64,000 bases of DNA from Bacillota bacterium (GCA_023412215.1 JAEYNX010000034.1:248001-312000), one strand, 5' to 3'. Positions 8,986 to 18,666 are shown, counted from the first letter of the stretch. The notes: generated by a model not told the origin, from the letters alone. Numbers and translations: made by a program.

Positions 8986-10770
8986 TCAGATATCAGATAG
9001 TCTTACCGGGCCAAGGTCGGGTTCAGCAGCAAAGGTAACGGTATCCTTATATCTTCCTTCCGTTTCGAAAACCAGCAGTTCATTGTGCCCGGTGCACAGC
9101 AAGGGGGCCGGGATATACAGCCGCCTCTGCGGCCCCTTGTCCCAGAACCTTCCTATATTAAAGCCGTTGAGCAGCACACAGCCTTTACCCCAGCCCTCCA
9201 TGTCCAGAAAGGTATCCGCGGCTTCGTTTACGTCAAAGGGAACCTGATGAAAGGCCGGAGCGCCGGAAACTCCGGCATTGTAATCGAGATGCGTCAGCGC
9301 GTCCGCTTGCATCGGAAGGCAATAATGCCTCCAGCCTGTATGGCTGTGCCCATTGATCAGTACATCCCCGTCGATCCCCTTTCGCTGGGCATTCGTACGG
9401 GCACCGTAATTGACCCGCCCCATATTCTCTACAAGGATATCCAAGCGCAGACCCGTACCTACGGGCAGGTTAACGGGATGCTCTTTAAGAAGCTCCCGAT
9501 CATATAGGGTTAAGCAGAGCCTGCCATCTGCAAACACAAGCGCGCGGTCTGCCGCACCGGTGAGGCGGAGGCTTTCGATGCTTTCGCCTTTTTCAATGAC
9601 CGTGCTGTACAGCGTATACCCATAGGACTGCCCGAGCTTTTCCATGCAGATCGGCCATGGGGCGTCGATGGGTGCGGTAATGGAGGGTAAGGCGGCAAAC
9701 AAACTGCTCTTTCTCTTTACCGCAATGGTTCCGAACGCTTTGCGCGCGATATTATCCTCGATATCCGTTCCCTGTATTGAGATATGCCTCTTAATAACCT
9801 CCTGAAACCTTCTGTACTTTTCGGTGATGCGCCCATCCTCGCTCAGAGGGGCGTCATAATCATAGCTGGTCACATCCGGGGTCAGTTCTTCATAGTAGTT
9901 GGAACCGTTCATAAACCCGAAATTGGTGCCGCCGTGAAACATATAGATGTTTACGCTTCCCCGGCGCAGAATCTCGTCTAAGTCTTTGGCGTTTGCCTGC
10001 GCATCGGCTGTGCTGTGTATACCGCTCCCCCAATGGTCAAACCAGCCGACCCAAAACTCCATACACATCTGCGGGCCGCCGCCTGCGGTTTGCAGGTGAC
10101 GTTTCAGCTTTGCGAGCTGTTCATCTGCTTTAGAGCCGAAATTGGCGGTCGGCAGGGCGCCGGCAACACTTCCGCAGGCAAGCGAATCTCCGTTCGGCCC
10201 GTCGGAGGTGATCAGCGGAACCGTAATATCGTACCGATGAAGCATGTCCCGGATGGCCTCTAAGTATTGCGTGTCATCCCCATAGTAACCGTATTCGTTT
10301 TCCACCTGAAACAGGATGACCGGGCCGCCTCTGTCCGCCTGCAGCGGCACCAGCTTTGGCAGCAGCACCTTAAAATAATCCTCTACATGGGCTAGAAAGG
10401 GGGCGTACCTGGTGCGCAGACGCATGCCGTCCTCCGCGAGCAGCCATGCCGGCAACCCGCCGAATTCCCACTCCCCGCAGATATACGGCCCGGGACGAAC
10501 GATAACATAAAGGCCAAGCTCCTGCGCAATCTGGATATAGCGCAGGATATCGCAGGTACCGCTAAAACAGAATTCCCCTTTCTTGGGCTCATGCAGATTC
10601 CACGCCACATAGGTTTCCACGGTATTGCAGCCCATGGCCTTGAGCTTTTGCAAACGGTCGCGCCAATATTCAGGCACTACCCTGAAATAATGCATCCCCC
10701 CGGATATGATTTTAAACGGCTCGCCGTTTAATAAAAATTTGTCTGAAATAGCTATTCCCTTATTTTCCAT
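8986..10770 (-). CDS. GH35 beta-galactosidase
   Basis: This 594-residue family 35 glycosidase removes terminal beta-linked galactose with retention. The N-terminal TIM barrel contains the signature RPGPYICGEWEFGG at residues 92-105. The acid/base is E159 in QVENEYGYYGD and the nucleophile is E238 in MEFWVGWFDHWG. Beta-sandwich domains follow. No signal sequence is present, so it acts on imported oligosaccharides in the cytoplasm. It lies between the LacZ-type GH2 gene and the ROK kinase, on the same strand as the transporter. Two beta-galactosidases in one operon suggest mixed beta-1,3/1,4/1,6 linkages, for example plant galactan or host glycans. Confidence 0.95.
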   Translation of the reverse strand: MENKGIAISDKFLLNGEPFKIISGGMHYFRVVPEYWRDRLQKLKAMGCNTVETYVAWNLHEPKKGEFCFSGTCDILRYIQIAQELGLYVIVRPGPYICGEWEFGGLPAWLLAEDGMRLRTRYAPFLAHVEDYFKVLLPKLVPLQADRGGPVILFQVENEYGYYGDDTQYLEAIRDMLHRYDITVPLITSDGPNGDSLACGSVAGALPTANFGSKADEQLAKLKRHLQTAGGGPQMCMEFWVGWFDHWGSGIHSTADAQANAKDLDEILRRGSVNIYMFHGGTNFGFMNGSNYYEELTPDVTSYDYDAPLSEDGRITEKYRRFQEVIKRHISIQGTDIEDNIARKAFGTIAVKRKSSLFAALPSITAPIDAPWPICMEKLGQSYGYTLYSTVIEKGESIESLRLTGAADRALVFADGRLCLTLYDRELLKEHPVNLPVGTGLRLDILVENMGRVNYGARTNAQRKGIDGDVLINGHSHTGWRHYCLPMQADALTHLDYNAGVSGAPAFHQVPFDVNEAADTFLDMEGWGKGCVLLNGFNIGRFWDKGPQRRLYIPAPLLCTGHNELLVFETEGRYKDTVTFAAEPDLGPVRLSDI

Positions 10771-10867
10771 GCTGATTTATTCACCGTTTTCATTAAACTA
10801 TTTTCATCGAGAGCGATGCACTTTTTCTGCACCATGGTATTTGCCCGCTGTTTATACTGAATTCCAC

Positions 10868-10896
10868 TTGAAAAGGGGATAAAATCCCCTTTTCAA
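10868..10896 (-). terminator. Stem-loop downstream of GH2 beta-galactosidase
   Basis: A perfect 13-bp stem (TTGAAAAGGGGAT, loop AAA) lies 24 bp after the GH2 stop codon and about 100 bp before the GH35 start. There is no good T-run after it on the minus strand. It is more likely an mRNA-stabilising or attenuating hairpin inside the operon than a full terminator. Confidence 0.55.
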
Positions 10897-10919
10897 ACGC
10901 GCAGTTTTATAACTCGATA

Positions 10920-13900
10920 TTACATACCTTTAAAACTGAAAGAGAATACAAGCGGCCTGTCGGCCGGCAGCAGATATTCGGGGTGTGTCCTGGCGCCCCA
11001 GCTGTCGTCACCGCCGACCCCCATCTGCTGTAAGCTGGCGCGCACCACCGTATAGTGGGCAGGCGGCAGTTCCTGCGGGTGAGCGGCATTCTCCAGCTCA
11101 AAAGGGGTGTACGGCAAGGCCGAAAACTCCATGTTATCGCCGCGAAACAGCATCCCGCGCCCTTGGGCATCCGTTACCCTCGCCCAGCGCACCTCACACT
11201 TGTTGCCGGTTTCCTGCGGCACCAGATATTTCGCCGCCTGCTCTTTCACAAGCCCCCGGTATACGCCCAGCTTAGCGCCGCACTTTCGGTCGCAGTAGGT
11301 CTCTTCCGGGCCAAGCCCATACCATTCCACCCTGTCAAACTCTGCGCCGAGCTTCATCAGCATGCCGAATTCCGGCATATCGGCCAAACCATTCACCGGC
11401 TCGTAACGCAGGGTTGCCGTAACGGTTCCGTCGCCCGCTACCCTATAGGAAACCTGGCACTCGGCAGAAGGCATGGTTGGGAGGAGATAACAAAACGAAA
11501 CGGTTACCCCATCCTCGCTCTGAGTAACATCGATGGCGGAATGAACGGCATCCTCTTTGCTTCCGCTCAGATTATTTGCAGAGGCATACTGGCTTGCCAG
11601 CTTCCATTGCCCGTACCGCGCCGGCATTCTGTTCCCGTAATCGTTACCGGTGGGCGCGCGCCAGAAATTGGGCTTGGGCATTGATTTTAGCAGCTCGACC
11701 CCCGCCCACCGGTAGGAAACAAGGCCGCCCTTAATGGCCGAGAACAGAACTTCAAAGTTCTTGCCCTTCACGCCGATATTATGGCGCCCCGTTATGACGG
11801 TGATTGGCAAGGAGGAACAGGGCTCCTTGCCGCAGGAAGGAACCTTGACCGCATGCTGCCCAAAAGCAACCTCATGACCGGCCGGTGCCCATAGGGTATC
11901 CTGCCTTAGTCGAAACGAGACCGTGACGGCATACTCGCCGGGCTCTGCCGGAATCACGGGCGGCAGGGGAAATACCTCTTGCGATAAAGGCGCTACATCG
12001 ATGGTCATGGGGGCGTACGCGATTCGCTGCCCCTCCTTTTCACAGGTTACCACGCAGTCGTACGCGCCGGTAGCGGTAAACAGGCTCCGGTTGCGTACCA
12101 ATACAGTCGTTTCATTTACCTCAAGCTTGATGTCCTGATAGACGAACCTGACCTCCTGCATCTTGGGCGAGGGGGTTCGGTCTGCGTACACGAGGCCGTT
12201 TCCGCAGAACTCATAGTCGGTGGGGCGCTCGCCGAAATCACCGCCGTAAGCGAAGAATTCGTTCCCGTAGCGGTCGCGCGTCAAGATCGCCTGATCGATA
12301 TAATCCCAGATAAAGCCGCCCTGATACAGCGGCTCACGCTCGGCCAGCTCGGTATATTGATGTATGGCCCCCAGCGAATTGCCCATGGCGTGGGCGTACT
12401 CACACAGAATAAAGGGCTTTGAACGGTTGGTTTTTAACCAGTCCTCCACCTCGGTGGCCGGGGGGTACATCCTGCTTTCGATATCACTGGTGTCGTTGTA
12501 ACGCCTGTCGCTGTATATGCCCTCGTAATGCACCAGCCGCCCGGGATCGAGGCGGCGGAAAAGCGCGGACATCTCATAGATGTTTTTACCGCCGAAGGAT
12601 TCGTTGCCGCAGGACCATATCAGAACGCAGGGATGGTTTTTATCGCGTTGGTAAAGACTGTTGGCACGGTCCAGCACCGCATCCAGCCATTCCGGTTTGT
12701 TGCCGGGCACCGCCGTATCCACCGCTGCCACGCCGCGCCGGATAGGCTCCCAGATTCCGTGTGTCTCCAGATTCGCCTCGTCTATGACGTACAGGCCGTA
12801 GAGATCACAGAGCTCATAAAAGAAGGAGTTGTTGGGGTAGTGCGAAGTGCGAACCGCGTTAATATTGTTGCGCTTCATGGTGGCAAGATCGAGCTCAGTG
12901 TCTTTACGGCTCATCACCCGGCCATGGATGCTGCCGAACTCGTGGCGGTTTACGCCTTTAAACTCAATGCGCCTGCCGTTTAAGCACATCAGGCCGTCCC
13001 TTAGTTCAAAACGGCGGAAGCCCACCTTCTGCACAATCACCTCCTGCAGAATGCCCCGCGCATCGTATACCTGCAGGAATAGCTCATATAAATCAGGGTG
13101 TTCGGCACTCCACAAAAGCGGGGATGAAACATCCATATCATAAACGCCATCGGGTGTCACTGCGCCTTTAAGGTCGGCAATCGTTTTACCTTCGCTTTTG
13201 AGCACAAGGTAAAGCTCCCCGCTGCCGCTCGCCGCTCCGAGGGTGATACGCAGCTTGCCGTCCGTGTATCCGTCATCCAGCAGGGTCTCCACCTTCAGAT
13301 CCGTGATATGTACGTCCGGCACGGTATACAGAAACACATCGCGAAAGATGCCGGAAAAACGGTAGAAATCCTGATCCTCCAGCCAGCTTCCGCCGCTCCA
13401 TTTAAAAACCTGCACGGCCAGCTTGTTTTCTCCGGGTTTCAGGTAAGGGAAAAGATCAAAATCGGCCGGGGTAAAGCTATCCTCGCTGTAGCCCACATAA
13501 TGGCCGTTCAGCCACAGGGCAAAGGCGCTTTCCACGCCCTGAAACGAAATATACAGGTTCGTTGCCCCCTCAAAAGACGGCGGCAGCGTGAAATATTGAA
13601 CATAACTGCCAACGGGGTTGAACGCTGTGGGTATCTGCCCCGGGTCGATCTGCTCGCGGCCGTCCCAGGGGTATTGCACATTGGTGTAGTGTGGAGCGTC
13701 GTAGCCTGCCAGCTGAATGTGCATGGGAACACGGATATCATCCCAGCCGGCGCAATCATAGCCTTCAGATTCAAAGCCCTGCAGGGTATTCTGGTAATTG
13801 CTTGCGTAGTGGAATTTCCACAGGCCGTTGAGTGAATATACAAAGCTGCTGATGCCGCTCTGCGCTTCCTGTAAGGTTCTGAAAAAGGAATGGTCGGAGT

Positions 13901-13964
13901 GGGCGGGCAGGCGATTTTCTGAAAAAAAGCGGGGGTCGGAAACCCGCGAATAATCAAACGGCAT
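10920..13964 (-). CDS. lacZ: GH2 beta-galactosidase (LacZ type)
   Basis: This ~1014-residue protein has the complete five-domain LacZ architecture: jelly roll, immunoglobulin-like, TIM barrel, second Ig-like and C-terminal beta-sandwich (Bgal_small_N). The acid/base Glu is in WSCGNESFGG (about E455) and the nucleophile in LCEYAHAMGNS (about E522). RTSHYPN and the WYGLGPEETY motif of the C-terminal domain are also present. I start at the ATG at 13964, since GGAAAGG lies ~10 bp upstream; the alternative ATG at 13985 has no ribosome binding site. It is cytoplasmic, transcribed after the two permeases, and hydrolyses imported beta-galactosides. Confidence 0.95.
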   Translation of the reverse strand: MPFDYSRVSDPRFFSENRLPAHSDHSFFRTLQEAQSGISSFVYSLNGLWKFHYASNYQNTLQGFESEGYDCAGWDDIRVPMHIQLAGYDAPHYTNVQYPWDGREQIDPGQIPTAFNPVGSYVQYFTLPPSFEGATNLYISFQGVESAFALWLNGHYVGYSEDSFTPADFDLFPYLKPGENKLAVQVFKWSGGSWLEDQDFYRFSGIFRDVFLYTVPDVHITDLKVETLLDDGYTDGKLRITLGAASGSGELYLVLKSEGKTIADLKGAVTPDGVYDMDVSSPLLWSAEHPDLYELFLQVYDARGILQEVIVQKVGFRRFELRDGLMCLNGRRIEFKGVNRHEFGSIHGRVMSRKDTELDLATMKRNNINAVRTSHYPNNSFFYELCDLYGLYVIDEANLETHGIWEPIRRGVAAVDTAVPGNKPEWLDAVLDRANSLYQRDKNHPCVLIWSCGNESFGGKNIYEMSALFRRLDPGRLVHYEGIYSDRRYNDTSDIESRMYPPATEVEDWLKTNRSKPFILCEYAHAMGNSLGAIHQYTELAEREPLYQGGFIWDYIDQAILTRDRYGNEFFAYGGDFGERPTDYEFCGNGLVYADRTPSPKMQEVRFVYQDIKLEVNETTVLVRNRSLFTATGAYDCVVTCEKEGQRIAYAPMTIDVAPLSQEVFPLPPVIPAEPGEYAVTVSFRLRQDTLWAPAGHEVAFGQHAVKVPSCGKEPCSSLPITVITGRHNIGVKGKNFEVLFSAIKGGLVSYRWAGVELLKSMPKPNFWRAPTGNDYGNRMPARYGQWKLASQYASANNLSGSKEDAVHSAIDVTQSEDGVTVSFCYLLPTMPSAECQVSYRVAGDGTVTATLRYEPVNGLADMPEFGMLMKLGAEFDRVEWYGLGPEETYCDRKCGAKLGVYRGLVKEQAAKYLVPQETGNKCEVRWARVTDAQGRGMLFRGDNMEFSALPYTPFELENAAHPQELPPAHYTVVRASLQQMGVGGDDSWGARTHPEYLLPADRPLVFSFSFKGM

Positions 13965-14005
13965 AACTGGACAACCTTTCCGCATGTAGTTTCATAACTC
14001 GATTA

Positions 14006-14815
14006 TTATTTGATGGCGCCGGTAATACCTTCGGCAAAGCTTTTCTGCAACAAGAAAAAGATCACTACGGTGGGAATGGTGCAAATCAGAACCGCCAGCA
14101 TCAATACGCCATAATTTGTCACATAACCGGCAGTAAGGTTACCTACCAGCATGGTCATGGTAATACCTTCGTTGTTCATTACGATGACCTTTGGCCATAA
14201 ATAGCTGTTCCAGGCATTCATAAAGGTGATGGTCATGGCGGCGGCATAGGTAGACCGCATGGTTGGAATAAACATGCGAAAGAAAATCCGCACTTCGTTT
14301 AAGCCGTCGATGCGTGCCGCTTCAATGATATCGTGCGGAAAATTGCGCGCACTTTGACGAAACAGCAAAATCAAAAACGGCGTTGATACCGTCGGCAGAA
14401 TAATACCCAAGGTTGTGCTGAGCAGGTCCATTTTCGAGAACATCTGAAAAAGCGGAATCATGGTGGCCGCAAACGGCATCATCATGGCCAGCAGCAGGAT
14501 ATTCATCACGAAATCCTTGCCTTTGGTATGGTAAATCTCAAAACCATACCCGGCGATAGAACAGATAATCAGCGCTAGTATCGTAAGGCTTGCGGCGTTG
14601 ATAAAGGAATTTGTCATGGCGCGAACAATATCTTGTGAAGCCAACAAATCCTTTAGATTCATCAGCAGATTTGTCCCCGGTATAAGCGTGCCCTTTAAGA
14701 CATCGGTGCTTTTATTGGTGGATGCGACCGCCATCCAGTACAGCGGAAATACGGAAAGGATGGAAGCGACCGACAAAAACAGATAGCGAAAGATGGAACC
14801 CAACCTTCTTTTCAT
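14006..14815 (-). CDS. CUT1 sugar ABC transporter permease (MalG-like)
   Basis: This 269-residue inner-membrane permease has an N-terminal helix at about residues 8-30 with FPLYWMAVAST after it. The EAA loop is EAARIDGLNEVRIFF, and the C-terminus is SFAEGITGAIK. Its start overlaps the upstream permease stop as ATGA, indicating translational coupling. It is clearly paralogous to the permease at 48979-49809, with the same length class and the same KGTLL/GTL and MMxPFAAxMIPLF segments. Both are linked to beta-galactosidases. Confidence 0.93.
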   Translation of the reverse strand: MKRRLGSIFRYLFLSVASILSVFPLYWMAVASTNKSTDVLKGTLIPGTNLLMNLKDLLASQDIVRAMTNSFINAASLTILALIICSIAGYGFEIYHTKGKDFVMNILLLAMMMPFAATMIPLFQMFSKMDLLSTTLGIILPTVSTPFLILLFRQSARNFPHDIIEAARIDGLNEVRIFFRMFIPTMRSTYAAAMTITFMNAWNSYLWPKVIVMNNEGITMTMLVGNLTAGYVTNYGVLMLAVLICTIPTVVIFFLLQKSFAEGITGAIK

Positions 14816-15717
14816 CGTTTGTCACCCACTTTCATCTGGATAAACGCCAGTATGGCAACCAGTAAGAGGATAACGAAGGAGATCGCCGCCGCATAGCCGA
14901 ATTTGGGAGAATTCTGGAACGATACATTGTACAGGTAATGCGACATGGTCATGGTAGAATTGGCCGGGCCGCCGTTTGTAAGCGTTCTGGATTCGTCGAA
15001 TAATTGGAGTGTGCCGTTGGTGGACATGATTGCCGTGAGCAGGATGATTGGCCTTAAGAGGGGAACCGTGATATTTTTAAATTGCTGGAACGCATTCGCA
15101 CCATCGATGCGCGCTGCCTCATAGATGGAATATTCGATATTTTGCAGGCCCGCTAAAAAGAACACCATGTTGTAACCGGTCCACCGCCAGATGAGTGCAA
15201 GGATGATGACGATTCGTGCGGAAACACCGTTGCCCAGCCAGTTGTAGCCGGTCTCGAGGATACCCATGTTGACCAGCAGCGTGTTCACGAAACCATCCAC
15301 CGCGAACATGGTGCGAAAGATCATGGAATAGGATACGAGCGCCGTGGCACAAGGCAAAAAGATAGCCGTTCGGAAAAGACCCTTAAAGCGGAGGTTTTTG
15401 CTGTTGAGCATCACCGCTAGTATCAGTGCCAGAATCAGCATGATCGGAACCTGAACGATAAGATAAACAAAGGTGTTCCCCATGGTCAGAAGAAAAACGT
15501 CATCCCCAAGTATGCGATTATAATTGTATAAGCCTGCCCATTTCATGTTCGCGCCGACACCGGTCTGGAACGAAAGCAGAAGCGCGCGGAAAATGGGATA
15601 AAAACTCATCCATAGAATTAACAGTGCTGCCGGTAGCAGAAATACCCATCCGGTTATGTTCTTTTTTGTTCCAGCTCTCAGATGTTTACCGGGAAGCTTT
15701 TCAGAGTTGACCGACAC
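14812..15717 (-). CDS. CUT1 sugar ABC transporter permease (UgpA/MalF-like)
   Basis: This is the first permease of the beta-galactoside importer, with about 301 residues. It has six predicted membrane segments and the EAA loop EAARIDGANAFQQFKN, followed by the partner-contact region and an ASxSFVILLLVAIL final helix. I choose the GTG start at 15717 because AGGGGG lies 7 bp upstream. A longer frame to 15765 would begin inside the intercistronic hairpin region. It pairs with the permease that starts in its own stop codon. No ATPase is encoded nearby. Confidence 0.9.
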   Translation of the reverse strand: MSVNSEKLPGKHLRAGTKKNITGWVFLLPAALLILWMSFYPIFRALLLSFQTGVGANMKWAGLYNYNRILGDDVFLLTMGNTFVYLIVQVPIMLILALILAVMLNSKNLRFKGLFRTAIFLPCATALVSYSMIFRTMFAVDGFVNTLLVNMGILETGYNWLGNGVSARIVIILALIWRWTGYNMVFFLAGLQNIEYSIYEAARIDGANAFQQFKNITVPLLRPIILLTAIMSTNGTLQLFDESRTLTNGGPANSTMTMSHYLYNVSFQNSPKFGYAAAISFVILLLVAILAFIQMKVGDKR

Positions 15718-15742
15718 GGTAAAACCCCCTTTTTTTAGAATA

Positions 15743-15780
15743 AAGGGGAACCGCCCCGCAGACAAGGAGGTCCCCCTTTT
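15743..15780 (-). terminator. Intercistronic stem-loop between SBP and permease genes
   Basis: Arms at 15743-15756 and 15767-15780 match in 12 of 14 positions (AAAGGGG.ACC.CC). The hairpin lies 24 bp after the solute-binding protein stop and upstream of the permease. It is probably involved in differential expression within the operon, as with the equivalent hairpins in the other transporter operons here. Confidence 0.6.
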
Positions 15781-15803
15781 GAGTGGATATAACAGTAAAT
15801 GAA

Positions 15804-17138
15804 TTACTTACCCATTGCAAAGTTAACGGTATCTTCCGCTTCCTGCAGCGCGGTATCCATGTCTGTACCCTGCAGTATCTTTGTAATCGCGTCGCCAACA
15901 GCGTCGCGTGCTTCATAGTAATAAACGCCTGTATAATTGCTGGGAACCTTACCGGCATACTCGGTGATCAGCGAATAGATCGGCTGCCCGCCGAAGAACT
16001 CCTGTGGCTCGTTATACACGGTGCTCTTACCGGCAGGCAGATAGTTTGCCAGAGCGCCGGAAGACGGCAGGATGGTTTCGTAGAGCGGCACGCTGCCTGC
16101 AAAGGTCTTGGCAAAGAAATCAACGGCCAGTTTAGGATCGGAAACGTTGCTGCTGATGGCCCAGCTGGAACCACCGTTCGCGGAATAGTTCGTAGCGTTG
16201 GCAACCCCTTCGAGCTTCGGCAGGTTGGTAATACCCCACTTGCCGGACTGGTCGGCGGAAGACTGTACGGAGCCTAAGATCCAGCAGCCGTTGATGGTAC
16301 CGGCAACGGTTTCGTTGGTGAAGGAGCCGATGTACTCATCCCAACCGTTTACCTCGATCAGAATACCTTTCTCCACCAGTTCTTTGTAGATGGCGATGGT
16401 ATCCTTTAACTCCTGATTCTTGGCGATGTTCGGTGTGCCGTCCGCGGTAAATAGGCTGGAACCGGCGCTTTGCAGCATCATCATGACGGTATCCACTTCG
16501 CCCGCCACGGAGGAGAGAAGCGGCTTTCCGGCTTTGGCCAGTACATTTTCAGCGAGAGCTATGTATTGCTTCCAGGTGATATCGGTAAAATCGGCAACGG
16601 TATACCCGGCTGCCTGCAATACGTCGGTACGCAACACATCGATAGCGGTGCCGTTGTCAAACGGAACGCCATAATTCTTGCCGTCCACAACCGAAAAGCT
16701 TACTACCGACTGGGCAAAATCGTTAAACGGCAGGCCGCTGTCGGTGATATCGTAAAATATATCTGGGTAGTTGATAACATTCTTCTGAAAGGCGTTGTTC
16801 TGGCACAGGAAGATATCGGGCAGGGTGCCCAGCTGCCCGGAGGTCGCGGCGGTTGTCAGCTTCGTTTGCAGGTCGTCCCAAGGGGTTTCAATAACCTCGA
16901 GCTTGAAGTTGGGGCTGGTCGCCTGGTAGACTTTTTCTGCTTCTTTCATCGCATAAATATTGAAAGCGGGATCCCATGCCCAAACAGTCAGGCTTTGGGC
17001 ATCATTACCGGCCTCGGAGACAGCGCTGCTTGCGGGGGTGTCTGTAGACGAGGGAGCGTTTGAAGATGGAGTGCTGCCACAAGCGGCTAAAGAGAGGAGC
17101 ATGATTAATGCAAGAATTGCGGCTGCAAGTTTTTTCAT
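15804..17138 (-). CDS. CUT1 sugar ABC transporter solute-binding lipoprotein
   Basis: This 444-residue secreted lipoprotein has a signal peptide with lipobox LSLAAC and acylation at C20. A Ser/Thr/Pro/Ala-rich linker follows, then the bilobal SBP_bac_1 fold beginning QSLTVWAWDPAFN. It captures sugars for the two downstream permeases. The GH2, GH35 and ROK genes in the same operon imply a beta-galactoside ligand. It resembles the SBP at 50842-52179, sharing TVWAWD at the domain start and the GGSSWxI segment. The start ATG is preceded by GGAGG. Confidence 0.93.
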   Translation of the reverse strand: MKKLAAAILALIMLLSLAACGSTPSSNAPSSTDTPASSAVSEAGNDAQSLTVWAWDPAFNIYAMKEAEKVYQATSPNFKLEVIETPWDDLQTKLTTAATSGQLGTLPDIFLCQNNAFQKNVINYPDIFYDITDSGLPFNDFAQSVVSFSVVDGKNYGVPFDNGTAIDVLRTDVLQAAGYTVADFTDITWKQYIALAENVLAKAGKPLLSSVAGEVDTVMMMLQSAGSSLFTADGTPNIAKNQELKDTIAIYKELVEKGILIEVNGWDEYIGSFTNETVAGTINGCWILGSVQSSADQSGKWGITNLPKLEGVANATNYSANGGSSWAISSNVSDPKLAVDFFAKTFAGSVPLYETILPSSGALANYLPAGKSTVYNEPQEFFGGQPIYSLITEYAGKVPSNYTGVYYYEARDAVGDAITKILQGTDMDTALQEAEDTVNFAMGK

Positions 17139-17167
17139 TGTTATTCCTCCACTTATAAATAATTTCG

Positions 17168-17267
17168 ACCACTATTTAAAACAACTCTGAACTTGCCCAG
17201 TAGGGCCAACCGTCCAATACCCGATAATCTTTAGGTGCAAATAAACAAAATTGCACTGAATAGTGGT
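17168..17267. promoter_or_regulatory. Paired inverted 9-mers in the SBP upstream region, possible AraC sites
   Basis: ACCACTATT at 17168-17176 is mirrored by AATAGTGGT at 17259-17267, 82 bp apart, in the region between the SBP gene and the AraC regulator gene. Spaced half-sites are typical of AraC-family operators that loop. The link to the adjacent regulator is inference. Confidence 0.35.
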
Positions 17268-17279
17268 TCCGATAAGTGC

Positions 17280-17310
17280 ATTATAACATAACACAACATT
17301 CGATTGTTAA
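17280..17310 (-). promoter_or_regulatory. Candidate promoter of the beta-galactoside operon
   Basis: Read on the minus strand there is TTAACA (complement of 17305-17310), a 19-bp spacer and a perfect TATAAT (complement of 17280-17285). It lies about 140 bp upstream of the SBP start. The long spacer is suboptimal, which fits an activator-dependent promoter under the AraC regulator. Confidence 0.5.
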
Positions 17311-17356
17311 AAGTTCCATCCAATAACTTAACAAATTCGGCCCAATGATGCTTATA

Positions 17357-18289
17357 TTATTGCCAGCCGTTAAAAACCATAATATGCTGTTTCTCAAGTT
17401 GTTTTTCAAAGTAGGCTGTATCCTTTCTCCACTGTCCGGGCGTTACCCCCATTAATTCTCTAAAGTTCCTGTTGAAGGACGGCAGCGTTAAAAAGCCGCA
17501 GGCCACCGCGATATCCTGAATCGGTGAAATGCTCGTTTTTAACATCTTGCATGCCGCTTCGATCCGCACAAGGTTGATATAAGCGAGCGGAGACATGTGC
17601 AGATATTGGTTGAACAACCGGCGGAAATGTGTTTCGCTCAAATTACAGGCATCGGCTATATCGATAATCTGAATTTTATCTTTATAATTTTTATTAATAA
17701 AATACAGCGCCTGCATAATAGCCTTATTGCTGGAATGAACAGAATCGATCGGCAGCAAGGCCTTGGGCTGAAGAGATGCAATGTGGATTAATAACGCCAA
17801 AAGCAAACCCTTAGCGCATTCCAAATAAAGCTCTTCCTTTTGGCGGTACAAATCCATAAGATCTAAAATGAGCGTGGCCATTTTCTTGTAGTCATCATGC
17901 TGAAACAGTCGCGCCTTACTGTTAATGCGTGCTATAAGATTATTTGCAAAATTTTGATTTCCGCAATAGGTGGCGTTAAGGAAAGATTCCACATCCACAA
18001 ACAGATATTCCCAACGGCTTTTCGTGCCCTGCTCCGCTACCGTATTATGCGGAAAGTTGGCAGGGATAACAGAAAAACTATGGTTTGTATAGCGGTATTT
18101 GTCCTCGTCCAGCACCAAATCGCCGTCGCCGTCGTAGCAGTAGCCGATCTCAAGATAGTTGTGAAAATGAAGTGCATCCAGATCGCTGCCGTAGGGGCGA
18201 ATCCACCCGCTTCCCAGAAGAGCTAAAATCGGAGAATCCTGAGGCATCTCATAGTAGCGGTACTGAATTTCTTTCTTTGTTTCCTTCAT
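17357..18289 (-). CDS. AraC family transcriptional regulator
   Basis: This 310-residue regulator has an N-terminal cupin sensor domain (LHFHNYLEIGYCYDGDG and the PANFPHN region). Its C-terminal AraC DNA-binding domain has two helix-turn-helix motifs, including LSETHFRRLFNQYLHMSPL and the signature IAVACGFLTLPSFNRNFRELMGVTP. The ribosome binding site GGAGGG precedes the ATG. It is encoded directly upstream of the beta-galactoside transporter/hydrolase operon on the same strand, so it probably activates that operon in response to a galactoside or galactose. The binding site is not known. Confidence 0.92.
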   Translation of the reverse strand: MKETKKEIQYRYYEMPQDSPILALLGSGWIRPYGSDLDALHFHNYLEIGYCYDGDGDLVLDEDKYRYTNHSFSVIPANFPHNTVAEQGTKSRWEYLFVDVESFLNATYCGNQNFANNLIARINSKARLFQHDDYKKMATLILDLMDLYRQKEELYLECAKGLLLALLIHIASLQPKALLPIDSVHSSNKAIMQALYFINKNYKDKIQIIDIADACNLSETHFRRLFNQYLHMSPLAYINLVRIEAACKMLKTSISPIQDIAVACGFLTLPSFNRNFRELMGVTPGQWRKDTAYFEKQLEKQHIMVFNGWQ

Positions 18290-18666
18290 TTTTATCCCTC
18301 CGTTAGAATTTTACCTGCCGTTTCAAAGCCTTACAAACTCTGTTGGCAGCCTTGCGCTAAGCGCTCGGAATCCAAAAATCATTCATTTATCTTAGTGAAC
18401 AGATTACGCCCCTTTATCGGTGTAATTTTAGTATATACCCTACAATTTTGTTTGAACAGATACAAAATGATGCCGGTATCCCGGAAGGCCGCTGTAACCG
18501 GACAGTTCAAAGTTGCCCGCCACACGGCTGGCTGCTCCCGCAGTCATAAATTGACAGGGTAATAACGGGGGCGTATAATGATATTTAGTGAGATTTTCCC
18601 CATAAAGGGTTTTTGCTTCGTGTCTTCAAGCAGACAAAATCAGACTATTGAGAAGAAGGGTAAGCT
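18290..18666. promoter_or_regulatory. Divergent intergenic region, AraC regulator / araM-like gene
   Basis: This 377-bp region has no coding frame. It separates the divergent AraC and araM-like genes. On the plus strand it holds a consensus promoter (listed separately). On the minus strand a TATACT-like -10 near 18430-18440 may serve the AraC gene, but no convincing -35 accompanies it. I see no riboswitch-like fold. Confidence 0.6.
18551..18579 (+). promoter_or_regulatory. Consensus sigma-70 type promoter of the araM-like gene
   Basis: TTGACA at 18551-18556, a 17-bp spacer and TATAAT at 18574-18579. The upstream AGTCATAAA is identical to that before the promoter at 56666, making AGTCATAAATTGACA a 15-base match between two distant promoters. 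Transcription would begin near 18586, leaving an ~80-base leader. Confidence 0.8.

Noticed and set aside
18290..18666. Possible riboswitch or small RNA in the divergent region
   Set aside because: I saw a promoter and short leader only; no conserved riboswitch motif or strong stem-loop set was visible by eye.
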